Shown here in pieces: positions 27,886 to 36,239 of a stretch of 64,000 nt of DNA (position 1 is the stretch's first letter; each line of letters begins with the position of its first letter). A program made the position numbers and the translations under genes. This DNA is from Treponema sp. (GTDB lineage: Bacteria > Spirochaetota > Spirochaetia > Treponematales > Treponemataceae), in contig NZ_JAILGZ010000109.1 in assembly GCF_024696245.1 (NCBI RefSeq), positions 1 through 64,000 on the forward strand, in the 5' to 3' direction. A model generated the notes under the pieces. It saw nothing but the letters and a program-made list of their open reading frames with translations, searched no databases and was not told where the DNA came from.

Positions 27886-29628
27886 TTACTTACTGAAGTT
27901 TGATGCAGGGTCACAGAAGAGTCTTATAAGCTCACGTGGAGATTTATGACGGCTCTTTATAAGAAGTGTCTCTGAATCTGCAAGGTAAACATATCCTGAA
28001 GAGTTATAGGTTTCAAATCTTGAGTCAGTGCGGAACATCTGCTGCTGAATTTCAATCTGTCCGTGGAAGGTTGGAATTCCTTTAAAGATGATGTAGTGAC
28101 TGTAAGACAGAGGAAAGTCTATGTTTATGTTTACAATGTTTTCTTCGTCGATTTTATAGCTTATGTCGCTGGCACAAGTCCATGCCCAGGCTGCTGAATT
28201 TCCGTAGTAACCAAGGATTTCACAGTGAGGGTAGAAGGTGTTGTCCTTAACAAGTATCTGGTAAGCAGAAGCCAGGGTGTGGAAATTCATGGATGATGCA
28301 GAAGCAAGGGATTTGTTTACAAGAAGGCGTCCTGTGTCGCACCAGGAAGGTTTTCCTGCAATCTGTCCGGCTTCTATAAGGGCAGAACCGGCCTGAATGC
28401 AGGTAAGGCCCTGGTTTACATCTGTATTAAATCCTGTAAGTTCAATTACTTCATTATTAAGGGAACAGTTGTCTTCGATTATTGAAGCACAGATTTCTGT
28501 AAGAGGTGTAAGGCTTGCTGCTGTTTCAGGGGCTTCTGAATAAAGTCTTTCGTAAACATTAAGTATGGAAACTGCCTGAGTTAAGTTAGGTCTGCCTGCG
28601 CTGGAAGCCATATTAAGAAGATTTCTGATTCTTGCAGTCTTTTTTCCCTGAAGAATAAAGTCACTGATTCCGTCAATCGTAAAGATATCAAGGTTTTTAC
28701 GGCTGATGGCATTATCTGTCATGGAAACCAGGTTGGAAATATGACGGTCAAGGGAAGGTGTCATTGAAGCCAGGTGGTTAAAGAAAGGTGCTGTAAAATA
28801 AGTCCTTCTTGTTCCGTTTTTAAAGGATTCAGGAACCTGATCTATAGCTTCGTTGAATTTTCCTGCGGCAGCCATTTCTGCAACAAAAACAGCGATTTCC
28901 TGTTCGTTTACGGAATCAGGCTGGGAAGCAAGGGCTGCACTGATTTTAGAAACAGCAAGGGTCTTCATGGACTTAATTGCAGTGTTGTATTCTGACGGGT
29001 CAGTACCAGGAAGTCCTGCAGTCTGGGTAAAGTTGAATTTCTGAATAGGATTATAAGGCTGCATGGTTGCAGGGTGTCCTTTCTGGCGCAGGGTTATGCT
29101 GTTTGCAGAAAGAAGGGGTGCCTTAAACTCAAATCCGTCTTTTTTCTCGTAAACCAGTATGCGGGAAGTGTCAGAAGTATCGATTTTTGACGAACCTGAG
29201 AATTTATAAGGGATTGTAACAGAGGCAGCGTCACTGTTTTCTCCCAGTTTTATAGAAAATATTGAATCTTCGTTCTTTGTAGTGTCAAATACCAGTCTGG
29301 TACCGTCTTTAAAGATAAAGGTTAAGGATTTTTTGTCTGCATCCCAGTCTGTAAGTTCCAGATTTACCTGTTCTCCGCTTTTACTTGTTGAAGTAACAGG
29401 CTCTTCTTCTTTACAATAGAAAACGATTCCTTTGTATTCAGCTTCAAACTGGTTTTTAACAACCATCTGGTGCTGATCATTTTCCTTCTGGTAAATAGAG
29501 ATATGAAGGGATCCAATTGTTCTTGTAATTACGGACTGAGTCTTAAACTGAAGCACGAAAATGCCGATTAATATTACAGATGTAAGAGCAAGGAGTCCGA
29601 TAAACTTTCTTAAAGGGTGTCTACGCAT
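27886..29628 (-). CDS. Unknown membrane-anchored periplasmic protein
   Basis: Not recognised. The 580-residue protein starts with a positively charged tail and one membrane helix (about 9-30, FIGLLALTSVILIGIFVLQF) with no lipobox or obvious signal cleavage, so it is probably anchored with its bulk outside the cytoplasm. Residues 30-220 look beta-rich, the middle (220-430) looks like helical repeats, and the C-terminus is beta-rich (HYIIFKGIPTFHGQIEIQQQMF, SGYVYLADSETLLIKS). The ATG has no ribosome binding site but a -10 box seven bases upstream, so it is predicted leaderless. Divergent from a TPR lipoprotein. Confidence 0.8.
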   Translation of the reverse strand: MRRHPLRKFIGLLALTSVILIGIFVLQFKTQSVITRTIGSLHISIYQKENDQHQMVVKNQFEAEYKGIVFYCKEEEPVTSTSKSGEQVNLELTDWDADKKSLTFIFKDGTRLVFDTTKNEDSIFSIKLGENSDAASVTIPYKFSGSSKIDTSDTSRILVYEKKDGFEFKAPLLSANSITLRQKGHPATMQPYNPIQKFNFTQTAGLPGTDPSEYNTAIKSMKTLAVSKISAALASQPDSVNEQEIAVFVAEMAAAGKFNEAIDQVPESFKNGTRRTYFTAPFFNHLASMTPSLDRHISNLVSMTDNAISRKNLDIFTIDGISDFILQGKKTARIRNLLNMASSAGRPNLTQAVSILNVYERLYSEAPETAASLTPLTEICASIIEDNCSLNNEVIELTGFNTDVNQGLTCIQAGSALIEAGQIAGKPSWCDTGRLLVNKSLASASSMNFHTLASAYQILVKDNTFYPHCEILGYYGNSAAWAWTCASDISYKIDEENIVNINIDFPLSYSHYIIFKGIPTFHGQIEIQQQMFRTDSRFETYNSSGYVYLADSETLLIKSRHKSPRELIRLFCDPASNFSK

Positions 29629-29629
29629 T

Positions 29630-29658
29630 TTGACTATTTTAGTTATTCATACTATAAA
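29630..29658 (+). promoter_or_regulatory. Promoter of the TPR lipoprotein gene
   Basis: TTGACT, a 17-base spacer and TATAAA lie 25 bases before the ATG at 29684, leaving room for the AGGAAGG ribosome binding site. It is interleaved with the divergent promoter on the other strand. Confidence 0.7.
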
Positions 29659-29664
29659 ATTCAA
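29636..29664 (-). promoter_or_regulatory. Leaderless-type promoter of the 580-residue membrane protein
   Basis: On the minus strand, TTGAAT, a 17-base spacer and TAAAAT, then seven bases (AGTCAAA) to the ATG. No Shine-Dalgarno sequence. Confidence 0.6.
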
Positions 29665-29683
29665 TGTTTAATCAGGAAGGGTT

Positions 29684-31366
29684 ATGAAAAAGTTTTTATG
29701 TGCAGTAAGTATTTTGGGTGCAGCGGCGTTTTTAACAGTATCTTGCGGTTCAAATCAGGTAGAAAATACACAGCCGGCTGTTCAGGTAGAAAATGTTCAG
29801 CAGGAAGAAGTTCAGCCTGTTAATGAAGCAGAGTTTTCCAAAGAGGGATTTATCTCAGAAGTAAAAGCTCTTGCCAGATCTGGTGATTATGAGGGAGCTC
29901 TTTCCCTTTATGATTCCATGAATTCAAAAACAAAGAAAAAGTATGCAAATGATCTGGATATTTTTATCTTAAGGGCACAGCTCCTTCAGGTTACAGACCG
30001 TCTTGAAGCTGCCAGGGATCAGGTAGACCTGCTTCTTAAAAAGCATTCTAAAAATGAAGAACTTAAGCAGATGTCTTTTTCTATCCGTAAGACTCTTTTT
30101 ATGGAAAAACTCAGCAAGGAACTTGAATCCGGCAGTGATGAATCAGCCCTTGCCCTTTATGAAGGCCTGGATGCTGAACTTAAAGATGACTTCAGCATAA
30201 ATCTGATTAAGGCATCCTTACTTACAGGAGCCGGAAAGTATGATGAAGCCCTCGCTGAATGTGATCACCTTGATTCTGTAGAAGCAGGAAGGGTAGAAGT
30301 AATGGAAATCCGTCTTGCAATTATGGACATAAAGGGAGATTCAAAAGACCGCAATGCCATGCTGCAGAAAATAATTAAAAAGGACCCTTACAATGCACCT
30401 GCCAATGTTGCCCTGGGACAGTCTTCTGCCATAAAGAAGCAGTACGGTTCGGCAAAACAGTATTATCTTAAGGCTCTTGCAAAGGAACCTCAGAATCAGG
30501 ATGCCCTTTTTGGTCTTGGTCAGATGGAATATTACCTTGAAAACGATGCAGCAGCAGAAAAAAGCCTTAAAAAACTTCTTGAAATTAATCCTGATAATGC
30601 ACAGGCCTATTCCTATCTTGGAAAACTTGCCTATGCCAATGATAAATATGTAATTGCCCTGAGTTATGTAGAAAAAGCCCTGGCACTTGAGCCGGACAAT
30701 TATGATTATAACCTTGACTGCGGAATGTATAACCGTTATATGGGACATTTTGCAGAAGCAGAAAAATTCTGGAGTAAATGTGTTGAACTTCAGCCTGATT
30801 ACTTTTTAGCTTACGTTTATCGTGCAGGTATTTATGATGAACAGGAAAAACTTGATCTGGCTCTGGAAGATTACAAGGTAGCCGTAAAACTTAACCCTAA
30901 GTATTATTACGCTTACGAAAGCATTGGTATTCTTGAACTTCACAATAAAAACTGGAAGGCTGCCGGGGAAGCTTTTTTTGAAGCCCGCAAGCACAACCTG
31001 AATAATATTTCTTACCCTCTTCTTGTAACATATTGTTACTACATGCTTGGTGATAAAAAACAGGCAAAAAAATATTCAAATGATATCCTTAGAAAGATGG
31101 GAAACATAAACAGCATAGATTACAAGATGCTTCGTGTTTACCATGACGAAAACGGTTATCAGAATCTTCCTCAGCAGATTGGAAACATGTCAAATCTTAA
31201 TGACAGGGCAAAGATGTATTTCTATCTTGGCCTTCTTTATGATATGTTTGGTTCAAAGTCTGCCGCAAAGGAATATTATGCAAAGGTTCTGGAATTAAAC
31301 AGTCCTATGTTCTTTGAATACCGTATTGCAGAGTGGGCTGTAAAAGAAATTCCTCAGGATGAATAA
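29684..31366 (+). CDS. TPR-repeat lipoprotein
   Basis: A 560-residue lipoprotein with signal peptide and lipobox TVSC at about 18-21, then a short Gln/Val-rich linker and a solenoid of tetratricopeptide repeats to about residue 500. Clear TPR copies include APANVALGQSSAIKKQYGSA, ALFGLGQMEYYLEND, AYSYLGKLAYANDKY and YAYESIGILELHNKNW. Such proteins are scaffolds in the periplasm; the partner is not visible. AGGAAGG precedes the ATG. The TraB-family gene follows after six bases, so the two are likely co-transcribed. Confidence 0.88.
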   Translation: MKKFLCAVSILGAAAFLTVSCGSNQVENTQPAVQVENVQQEEVQPVNEAEFSKEGFISEVKALARSGDYEGALSLYDSMNSKTKKKYANDLDIFILRAQLLQVTDRLEAARDQVDLLLKKHSKNEELKQMSFSIRKTLFMEKLSKELESGSDESALALYEGLDAELKDDFSINLIKASLLTGAGKYDEALAECDHLDSVEAGRVEVMEIRLAIMDIKGDSKDRNAMLQKIIKKDPYNAPANVALGQSSAIKKQYGSAKQYYLKALAKEPQNQDALFGLGQMEYYLENDAAAEKSLKKLLEINPDNAQAYSYLGKLAYANDKYVIALSYVEKALALEPDNYDYNLDCGMYNRYMGHFAEAEKFWSKCVELQPDYFLAYVYRAGIYDEQEKLDLALEDYKVAVKLNPKYYYAYESIGILELHNKNWKAAGEAFFEARKHNLNNISYPLLVTYCYYMLGDKKQAKKYSNDILRKMGNINSIDYKMLRVYHDENGYQNLPQQIGNMSNLNDRAKMYFYLGLLYDMFGSKSAAKEYYAKVLELNSPMFFEYRIAEWAVKEIPQDE

Positions 31367-31372
31367 AAATAT

Positions 31373-32647
31373 ATGGATAAAAAAATGAATGACACTACTC
31401 AGGCAGCTGACAGTTCGTCTATGAACACAGCTACTCAGAAATTTCTTGAATTCGGTTCAAGAAAAATTATTCTTGTGGGAACTGCTCATGTTTCTGCACA
31501 GAGTATAGAAGAAGTAAAAACTGCAATAAGGGATAATCAGCCTGATAATGTTGCCATTGAACTTGATGAAAAGAGACTTGCTTCCATAGAAGATCCGGAA
31601 AGCTGGCGTAAGATGGATATAGTCCAGGTCCTGAAAAAGAAGATGGGCTTTCTTATGCTTGCCAATATTATTCTTGCCGGTTATCAGAAACGAATGGGAG
31701 AAGGTTCCGGCGTAAAGCCTGGTGATGAGATGGCAGCTGCCATAAATACTGCCAGGGAACTGGGAATTCCTCAGACAATGGTAGACCGCCCTATAGGTAT
31801 TACCTTAAAAAGAGCCTGGTCAAAAAACAGCCTCTGGGGAAAATGCAAGCTTTTAGCCATCCTTCTTGGAACAGCTTTTGCCGGTGATGACGAAGATTCT
31901 ACTCCGGAAAAAATAGAGGAGCTTAAAAAGACCAGCGAAATGGATACCCTTATGAAGGAACTGTCAGGTTATCTTCCTGTAGTAAAGGAAGTCCTTATAG
32001 ACGAAAGGGACCGTTATCTTGCTTCTAAAATATGGGAATGCAAGGGAGACAAGGTTCTTGCCGTTTTAGGTGCGGGGCATCTTCCGGGAGTAATGGCTTA
32101 TCTTACAAAGCTTGCAGCAGGAGAAAAAACTTCTGACTGTTCTGATATTGATTCCCTTCCTCCAAAAGGACTTGCATCAAAAATCGGTATGTGGGCAATT
32201 CCCCTTATTATAATTGCCTTAATAGCATCAGGTTTTTATTTTGGCGGAAAAAGCAAGGGCTGGGATATGCTCAGTGCCTGGGTTATCTGGAATGGTGCCC
32301 TGGCTGGTGTAGGAGCAATTATAGCTTTAGCTCATCCTCTTGTAATACTTATTTCCGTAATTGGTGCTCCGGTAACATCCCTGTGTCCTTTTGTAGGTAT
32401 TGGTCTTGTGGCAGGTCTCCTTCAGGCTGTTCTAAAAAAGCCTTCTGTAGGCGATATGGAAAACCTTCAGAAGGATGCTTCTTCCTTTAAGGGCTTTTAT
32501 AAAAACAGAATCTTAAGGGTTCTTCTTGTTTTCTTCCTCTCTTCTTTAGGAAGTTCAATAGGAACTTTTGCAGCAGGAGCTTCCCTTGTGGCTTCCGTTA
32601 CAACTTTCTTTAATAAAATAATTTCTTGGATAAAGGGAATATTTTAA
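31373..32647 (+). CDS. TraB-family membrane protein
   Basis: TraB/PrgY-like protein of 424 residues. The N-terminal part (about 20-230) has the family signs RKIILVGTAHVS, NVAIELDEKRL and KVLAVLGAGHLPGV, with conserved Glu/His residues as in GumN/EreA-type proteins. The C-terminal part holds about four membrane helices from about 265 on. The family is found in bacteria, archaea and eukaryotes; PrgY blocks pheromone action in Enterococcus, but the biochemical role is unsettled. The start at 31373 or at the in-frame ATG at 31385 cannot be decided; neither has a strong ribosome binding site. Confidence 0.85.
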   Translation: MDKKMNDTTQAADSSSMNTATQKFLEFGSRKIILVGTAHVSAQSIEEVKTAIRDNQPDNVAIELDEKRLASIEDPESWRKMDIVQVLKKKMGFLMLANIILAGYQKRMGEGSGVKPGDEMAAAINTARELGIPQTMVDRPIGITLKRAWSKNSLWGKCKLLAILLGTAFAGDDEDSTPEKIEELKKTSEMDTLMKELSGYLPVVKEVLIDERDRYLASKIWECKGDKVLAVLGAGHLPGVMAYLTKLAAGEKTSDCSDIDSLPPKGLASKIGMWAIPLIIIALIASGFYFGGKSKGWDMLSAWVIWNGALAGVGAIIALAHPLVILISVIGAPVTSLCPFVGIGLVAGLLQAVLKKPSVGDMENLQKDASSFKGFYKNRILRVLLVFFLSSLGSSIGTFAAGASLVASVTTFFNKIISWIKGIF

Positions 32648-32654
32648 GTATATT
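32626..32654 (+). promoter_or_regulatory. Candidate radA promoter with very short leader
   Basis: TTGGAT, a 17-base spacer and TATATT, then 11 bases to the radA ATG. This predicts a leader of about five bases, too short for a Shine-Dalgarno sequence, and none is seen. Confidence 0.5.
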
Positions 32655-32665
32655 AGTCATCACTT

Positions 32666-34021
32666 ATGGCAAAGAAAAAAGGTTCAATCGTTTATAAATG
32701 TTCAAGCTGCGGTTACAGTCAGCCTGGCTGGCTTGGCCGTTGCCCTGAATGTGGTGAATGGAACACCATGGAAGAGTGCATTCTTGACCCTAACGCAGCA
32801 TCTCCCCTGCAGCATCAGGACGGAATGGCTGTAAAGGTAAAGCCTGTTCCAATGAAAACCGTAGCCCTGGAAGACAGCGGCCGTTACTCTACGGGTAACA
32901 GTGAGTTTGACCGGGTTTTGGGCGGTGGTGCAGTAAAAAGAAGTGCCGTCCTTATTGGTGGTGAACCTGGAATCGGAAAGTCGACCCTTCTTATTCAGAC
33001 ATCAGCTGCATTTCTTTCCGGAAATCCTAAGAGCCGTGTTCTTTACGTGTCAGGGGAAGAATCTGCTTCCCAGATAAAGGCCAGGGCTGTAAGGCTTAAC
33101 CTGAATGTAGATGATGTAGAAATCTTAACAACCCTTCGTCTTGAAGATATTCTGGACGCCCTTGATTCCCTTAATCCAACTCTCGTTATTATTGATTCAA
33201 TTCAGACAGTTTATTCCGTACAGGCAGGTATTGTTCCGGGAACAGTAAGTCAGCTTAAGTACTGCGGCAACGAACTTATCAGCTGGGTTAAGGAAAGGGA
33301 CAGTGTTCTTATAATGACAGCTCATGTTACAAAAGACGGAGTTATTGCCGGTCCAAAAAGTCTTGAGCATATGGTAGACACAGTCCTTAATTTTGAACGC
33401 AGCTCAGATGAAGTCAGATTCCTCAGGGCTCAGAAAAACCGCTTTGGTTCTGTAGATGAGCTGGGAATCTTTATGATGGAAAGTGACGGCCTTAAAATTG
33501 TAGGGGATCCTGCTTCCCTTTTTATTACCAGACGGCAGAATGGAACTCCTGCAGGTATAGCCTGTGTTCCTGTTTTTGAAGGAAGCCGGGTTTTTGTTGT
33601 AGAGATTCAGGCCTTAACGGTTCCTGCAAAAGCGTCACTTAACAGGGTTTATTCAGAAAAGATTGATTCACAGAAAATCAGCAGGATAGCCGCTGTTCTT
33701 GAAAAGCGGGCCGGAATTAAATTCAGCGATCAGGATATTTACGTTAATGTTGCCGGTGGAGTCAGGCTTTCAGAAAGTGCAATAGATGCAGCACTGGCAG
33801 CAGCTTTGTATTCAGCAAGGGCAGACCTCCCTCTTCCGGAAAAAACACTTGTTCTTGGTGAGTTAAGTCTTGCAGGAGAAATAAGGCCTGTTCCCCGCTT
33901 AAAGCAGCGTATAAAAACAGGTAAGGAACTGGGTTACGTTAATATTGTCTGTCCGGAAAAGGAGTCCGGGGCTAAGGAAGTTTCAGATATTAAGTCCCTG
34001 CTGACAGCTCTTTTTAAGTAG
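32666..34021 (+). CDS. radA: DNA repair protein RadA
   Basis: RecA-related ATPase that drives branch migration during recombination, 451 residues. It has the N-terminal zinc finger (CSSCGYSQPGWLGRCPECGEW), Walker A GGEPGIGKST near 103, the RadA-specific KNRFG motif near 258 and the C-terminal Lon-protease-like domain (VNVAGGVRLSESAIDAALAAAL). Full length. No Shine-Dalgarno precedes the ATG. Its end overlaps the convergent lipoprotein gene by eight bases. Confidence 0.96.
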   Translation: MAKKKGSIVYKCSSCGYSQPGWLGRCPECGEWNTMEECILDPNAASPLQHQDGMAVKVKPVPMKTVALEDSGRYSTGNSEFDRVLGGGAVKRSAVLIGGEPGIGKSTLLIQTSAAFLSGNPKSRVLYVSGEESASQIKARAVRLNLNVDDVEILTTLRLEDILDALDSLNPTLVIIDSIQTVYSVQAGIVPGTVSQLKYCGNELISWVKERDSVLIMTAHVTKDGVIAGPKSLEHMVDTVLNFERSSDEVRFLRAQKNRFGSVDELGIFMMESDGLKIVGDPASLFITRRQNGTPAGIACVPVFEGSRVFVVEIQALTVPAKASLNRVYSEKIDSQKISRIAAVLEKRAGIKFSDQDIYVNVAGGVRLSESAIDAALAAALYSARADLPLPEKTLVLGELSLAGEIRPVPRLKQRIKTGKELGYVNIVCPEKESGAKEVSDIKSLLTALFK

Positions 34022-34499
34022 GAGAGAAATTTATTTCCAGAAGCCAGACTTCATCATCCTTGTTGTATTTAAGGGAAGCATTTTCTTCATTAACACCGGT
34101 AAAGTAATGCTCCCTTGGCTTTTGACCACGGTGGCGGCTTTCTGTATATCTTTTGTTCATCATATTCAGAAGCTTTTTACCGGGGTTTTGTCCCGGAATG
34201 TAAGCCCTTACCTTAAAGAGTTCTTCTTTGTCGTTAAAGTAAAGGAAAATCTGGGAGTATTCAATTTTTTCAAAGGTAATCCAGTCTGCTTCTATGCAGG
34301 TAAAAAGTTTTCCTTTTTCTGTATCAAAGTCTATATCCCATTTTTTAAGCTTGTTTCTTACGGTTTTTTCAGGAGTGTTTTTTTCAAAGGTTAAAAATTC
34401 AAATTTGCAGGCTGCTTTTTTCTGTTTCCATTGAACAGGTCTGTTACAGCTGATAAAAAGGCTGAGTGCCGGTATAAGCAGAAGAAAAGGGATTTTCAT
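34014..34499 (-). CDS. Small lipoprotein of unknown function
   Basis: The ORF track begins at 34577, but the ATG at 34499 gives a proper lipoprotein signal (MKIPFLLLIPALSLFISC), so the protein is 161 residues. After the lipid-anchored Cys it is basic and hydrophilic, with no domain I recognise. A TTGTAA-17-TATAGT promoter ends six bases before this ATG, which both supports the start and predicts a leaderless mRNA. It is divergent from cysE and convergent with radA. Confidence 0.7.
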   Translation of the reverse strand: MKIPFLLLIPALSLFISCNRPVQWKQKKAACKFEFLTFEKNTPEKTVRNKLKKWDIDFDTEKGKLFTCIEADWITFEKIEYSQIFLYFNDKEELFKVRAYIPGQNPGKKLLNMMNKRYTESRHRGQKPREHYFTGVNEENASLKYNKDDEVWLLEINFSPT

Positions 34500-34505
34500 G
34501 TTTAA

Positions 34506-34534
34506 ACTATACCCCTTAACTTCATATTTTACAA
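34506..34534 (-). promoter_or_regulatory. Leaderless-type promoter of the small lipoprotein
   Basis: On the minus strand, TTGTAA, a 17-base spacer and TATAGT, then six bases to the ATG at 34499. Confidence 0.6.
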
Positions 34535-34540
34535 ATTGAA

Positions 34541-34569
34541 TTGAATAACTTACCGATAAATGATATTTT
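34541..34569 (+). promoter_or_regulatory. Leaderless-type promoter of cysE
   Basis: TTGAAT, a 17-base spacer and TATTTT, then six bases (TTCCCC) to the cysE ATG. There is no Shine-Dalgarno sequence. Confidence 0.55.
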
Positions 34570-34575
34570 TTCCCC

Positions 34576-35439
34576 ATGGCAGATATTGACGCATTCGTTA
34601 CAAATATTTTGGACTCTTACAAAAAATATGGTGGAATTAATCTTGATGAAACAAAGATTTTTCCTAACCGTCAGAATGTAATTGATGTGCTTCATGATAT
34701 TCAGACCCTTATTTTTCCAGGTTATCGTACAGCAGAAGATATAGATGACGAGACCCTTCGTTTTGTTACGGGAGAAAGGGTAAACCGTATAGTTTCGACT
34801 TTATCAAGGGAAATAAAAAAGGCCCTGTATTTTTCACTTCAGGATGACAAAGTAGAAAACTCCTATTGCTTTAGTCTTGCAGAAAGAACGGCTCTTGCCC
34901 TCATAGAAGAAATTCCGGAAATCAGAAGGAAGGTTGGTCTGGATGTACAGGCTGCCTATGCCGGAGATCCTGCTGCAAAATCAACTGAAGATGTAATTGT
35001 AAGTTATCCTGGTCTTGAGGCAATCGTAGTTTACCGTATAGCACACTTTCTTTCTGCAAATGGTGTTCCTGTAATTCCTCGTATTATGAGTGAACATGCC
35101 CACAGCCGTACAGGAATTGATATAAATCCGGCTGCAACTATCGGAGAGAGTTTCTTTATAGATCACGGTACCGGTGTTGTTATAGGTGAATCCTGCAATA
35201 TTGGTAATAACGTAAAGATTTACCAGGGTGTAACGTTAGGGGCTCTTAGTGTAAAAAAAGAACTGATGAATAAAAAACGCCATCCAACTATTTGTGACAA
35301 TGTAACTATCTATGCAAATGCCACAATCCTTGGAGGAGAAACTGTTATTGGAGAAGGTTGTGTAATAGGTGGAAATACCTGGGTTACAAAATCCGTTCCT
35401 GCGGGTACAACTATCGTTCAAACCTGCTTTGGCAGTTAA
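34576..35439 (+). CDS. cysE: Serine O-acetyltransferase
   Basis: Acetylates serine to O-acetylserine, the first step of cysteine synthesis. The 287-residue protein has an N-terminal helical domain and a C-terminal left-handed beta-helix of hexapeptide repeats (from about 185: [26 protein letters not shown]..., [26 protein letters not shown]). The catalytic DHGTG-type loop and the HPTI motif are present. The long N-terminal domain fits the EpsC-like group. It has no ribosome binding site and is predicted leaderless. No cysK is in the window. Confidence 0.93.
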   Translation: MADIDAFVTNILDSYKKYGGINLDETKIFPNRQNVIDVLHDIQTLIFPGYRTAEDIDDETLRFVTGERVNRIVSTLSREIKKALYFSLQDDKVENSYCFSLAERTALALIEEIPEIRRKVGLDVQAAYAGDPAAKSTEDVIVSYPGLEAIVVYRIAHFLSANGVPVIPRIMSEHAHSRTGIDINPAATIGESFFIDHGTGVVIGESCNIGNNVKIYQGVTLGALSVKKELMNKKRHPTICDNVTIYANATILGGETVIGEGCVIGGNTWVTKSVPAGTTIVQTCFGS

Positions 35440-35493
35440 GTTCTTTTTTATAGAAAAATATTTGTATTTGGCTCAAAATAAAGTCTCTTATTA

Positions 35494-35522
35494 TTGACAT
35501 ATTTGCTTTATTCAATTATAGT
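35494..35522 (+). promoter_or_regulatory. Promoter of tRNA-Thr and the downstream block
   Basis: Perfect TTGACA, 17-base spacer and TATAGT, 24 bases before the tRNA-Thr 5' end. This is the best match to the sigma-70 consensus in the window, as expected for a stable-RNA promoter. Confidence 0.85.
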
Positions 35523-35546
35523 AGCCAAACAAAAATCATTTATTTC

Positions 35547-35619
35547 GCTCTTGTAGCTCAGTCGGTAGAGCACATCGTTGGTAACGATGAGGTCAGCGGT
35601 CCGATTCCGCTCGGGAGCT
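35547..35619 (+). tRNA. trnT: tRNA-Thr (GGT anticodon)
   Basis: A 73-base cloverleaf. The acceptor arm GCTCTTG pairs with CGGGAGC. The anticodon stem CATCG/CGATG encloses the loop TTGGTAA with anticodon GGT. The T arm contains GGTCCGATTCC. The CCA end is not encoded. Confidence 0.95.
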
Positions 35620-35646
35620 TTGGATTATTTTTTTAAGGAGCAAGAT

Positions 35647-35823
35647 ATGGCAAGCAAGAAAAAATCAGCCGTAGAAATTATCGCTTTGCAGTGCACAGAG
35701 TGCAAGAGAAAGAACTATACAACATACAAAAACCGTAAGAACATTACTGGTAAGCTTGAAAAGGCAAAGTATTGTCCTTTCTGCCGCAAGTCAGTTCTTC
35801 ATAAAGAAACAAAGGCAAAATAA
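35647..35823 (+). CDS. rpmG: 50S ribosomal protein L33
   Basis: L33 of 58 residues, in the large ribosomal subunit. Start chosen at 35647, preceded by AAGGAG; the ORF track runs back into the tRNA. Two CxxC pairs ([15 protein letters not shown]) mark the zinc-binding form. It lies between tRNA-Thr and tRNA-Trp as part of the secE-nusG block. Confidence 0.93.
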   Translation: MASKKKSAVEIIALQCTECKRKNYTTYKNRKNITGKLEKAKYCPFCRKSVLHKETKAK

Positions 35824-35881
35824 TTATAAATATCTCTGCTTTAAGCAGGGAGCATAAATTTCCAATCCTGAAAATGATTGG

Positions 35882-35926
35882 AGGTTTAGCATGAAGTCTA
35901 TATAAAGTGGATTTCATGTTAAACCT
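35882..35926 (+). other. Long hairpin just before tRNA-Trp
   Basis: AGGTTTAGCATGAA pairs with TTCATGTTAAACCT over 14 bp with one wobble, ending two bases before the tRNA-Trp 5' end. Two smaller hairpins (CTGCTTTAAGCAG and CCAATC/GATTGG) precede it in the 35824-35881 gap. No long T run follows, so RNA processing seems likelier than termination. Confidence 0.6.
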
Positions 35927-35928
35927 TT

Positions 35929-36001
35929 AGGTCAGTAGCTCAGTTGGTAGAGTCCCGGTCTCCAAAACCGGTTGTCGCGGGTTCGAGTCCTGCCTGGCCT
36001 G
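35929..36001 (+). tRNA. trnW: tRNA-Trp (CCA anticodon)
   Basis: A 73-base cloverleaf. The acceptor arm AGGTCAG pairs with CTGGCCT, with G as discriminator. The anticodon stem CCGGT/ACCGG encloses CTCCAAA with anticodon CCA. The T arm contains GGGTTCGAGTCC. The 3' CCA is not encoded. Confidence 0.95.
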
Positions 36002-36036
36002 TAATTCTTTTAGAAAATACGAGTTTAGGAAATAAA

Positions 36037-36225
36037 ATGAAGAAGTTGATTAGATTTTGTGAAGAGTGTATTGCAGAGCTTAAAAAAGTTACTTGGCCAA
36101 CAAGAAGTGAAGCTCTTTCTTCTGTAAAAGTTGTATTTATTTCTACAATCGTCGTAGCAGTTGCACTTGGTGTATTTGACTGGATTTTTACTACTGGTGC
36201 TACAACTCTCCTTGGCTCTAAATAA
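36037..36225 (+). CDS. secE: Protein translocase subunit SecE
   Basis: Small subunit of the SecYEG channel, 62 residues, with one membrane helix (about 27-50) after the conserved amphipathic segment ELKKVTWPTRSEAL. Start chosen at 36037 because AGGAAATAAA precedes it; the longer ORF runs through the tRNA. Standard position before nusG. Confidence 0.95.
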   Translation: MKKLIRFCEECIAELKKVTWPTRSEALSSVKVVFISTIVVAVALGVFDWIFTTGATTLLGSK

Positions 36226-36239
36226 TTAAGGTGGAGTAA

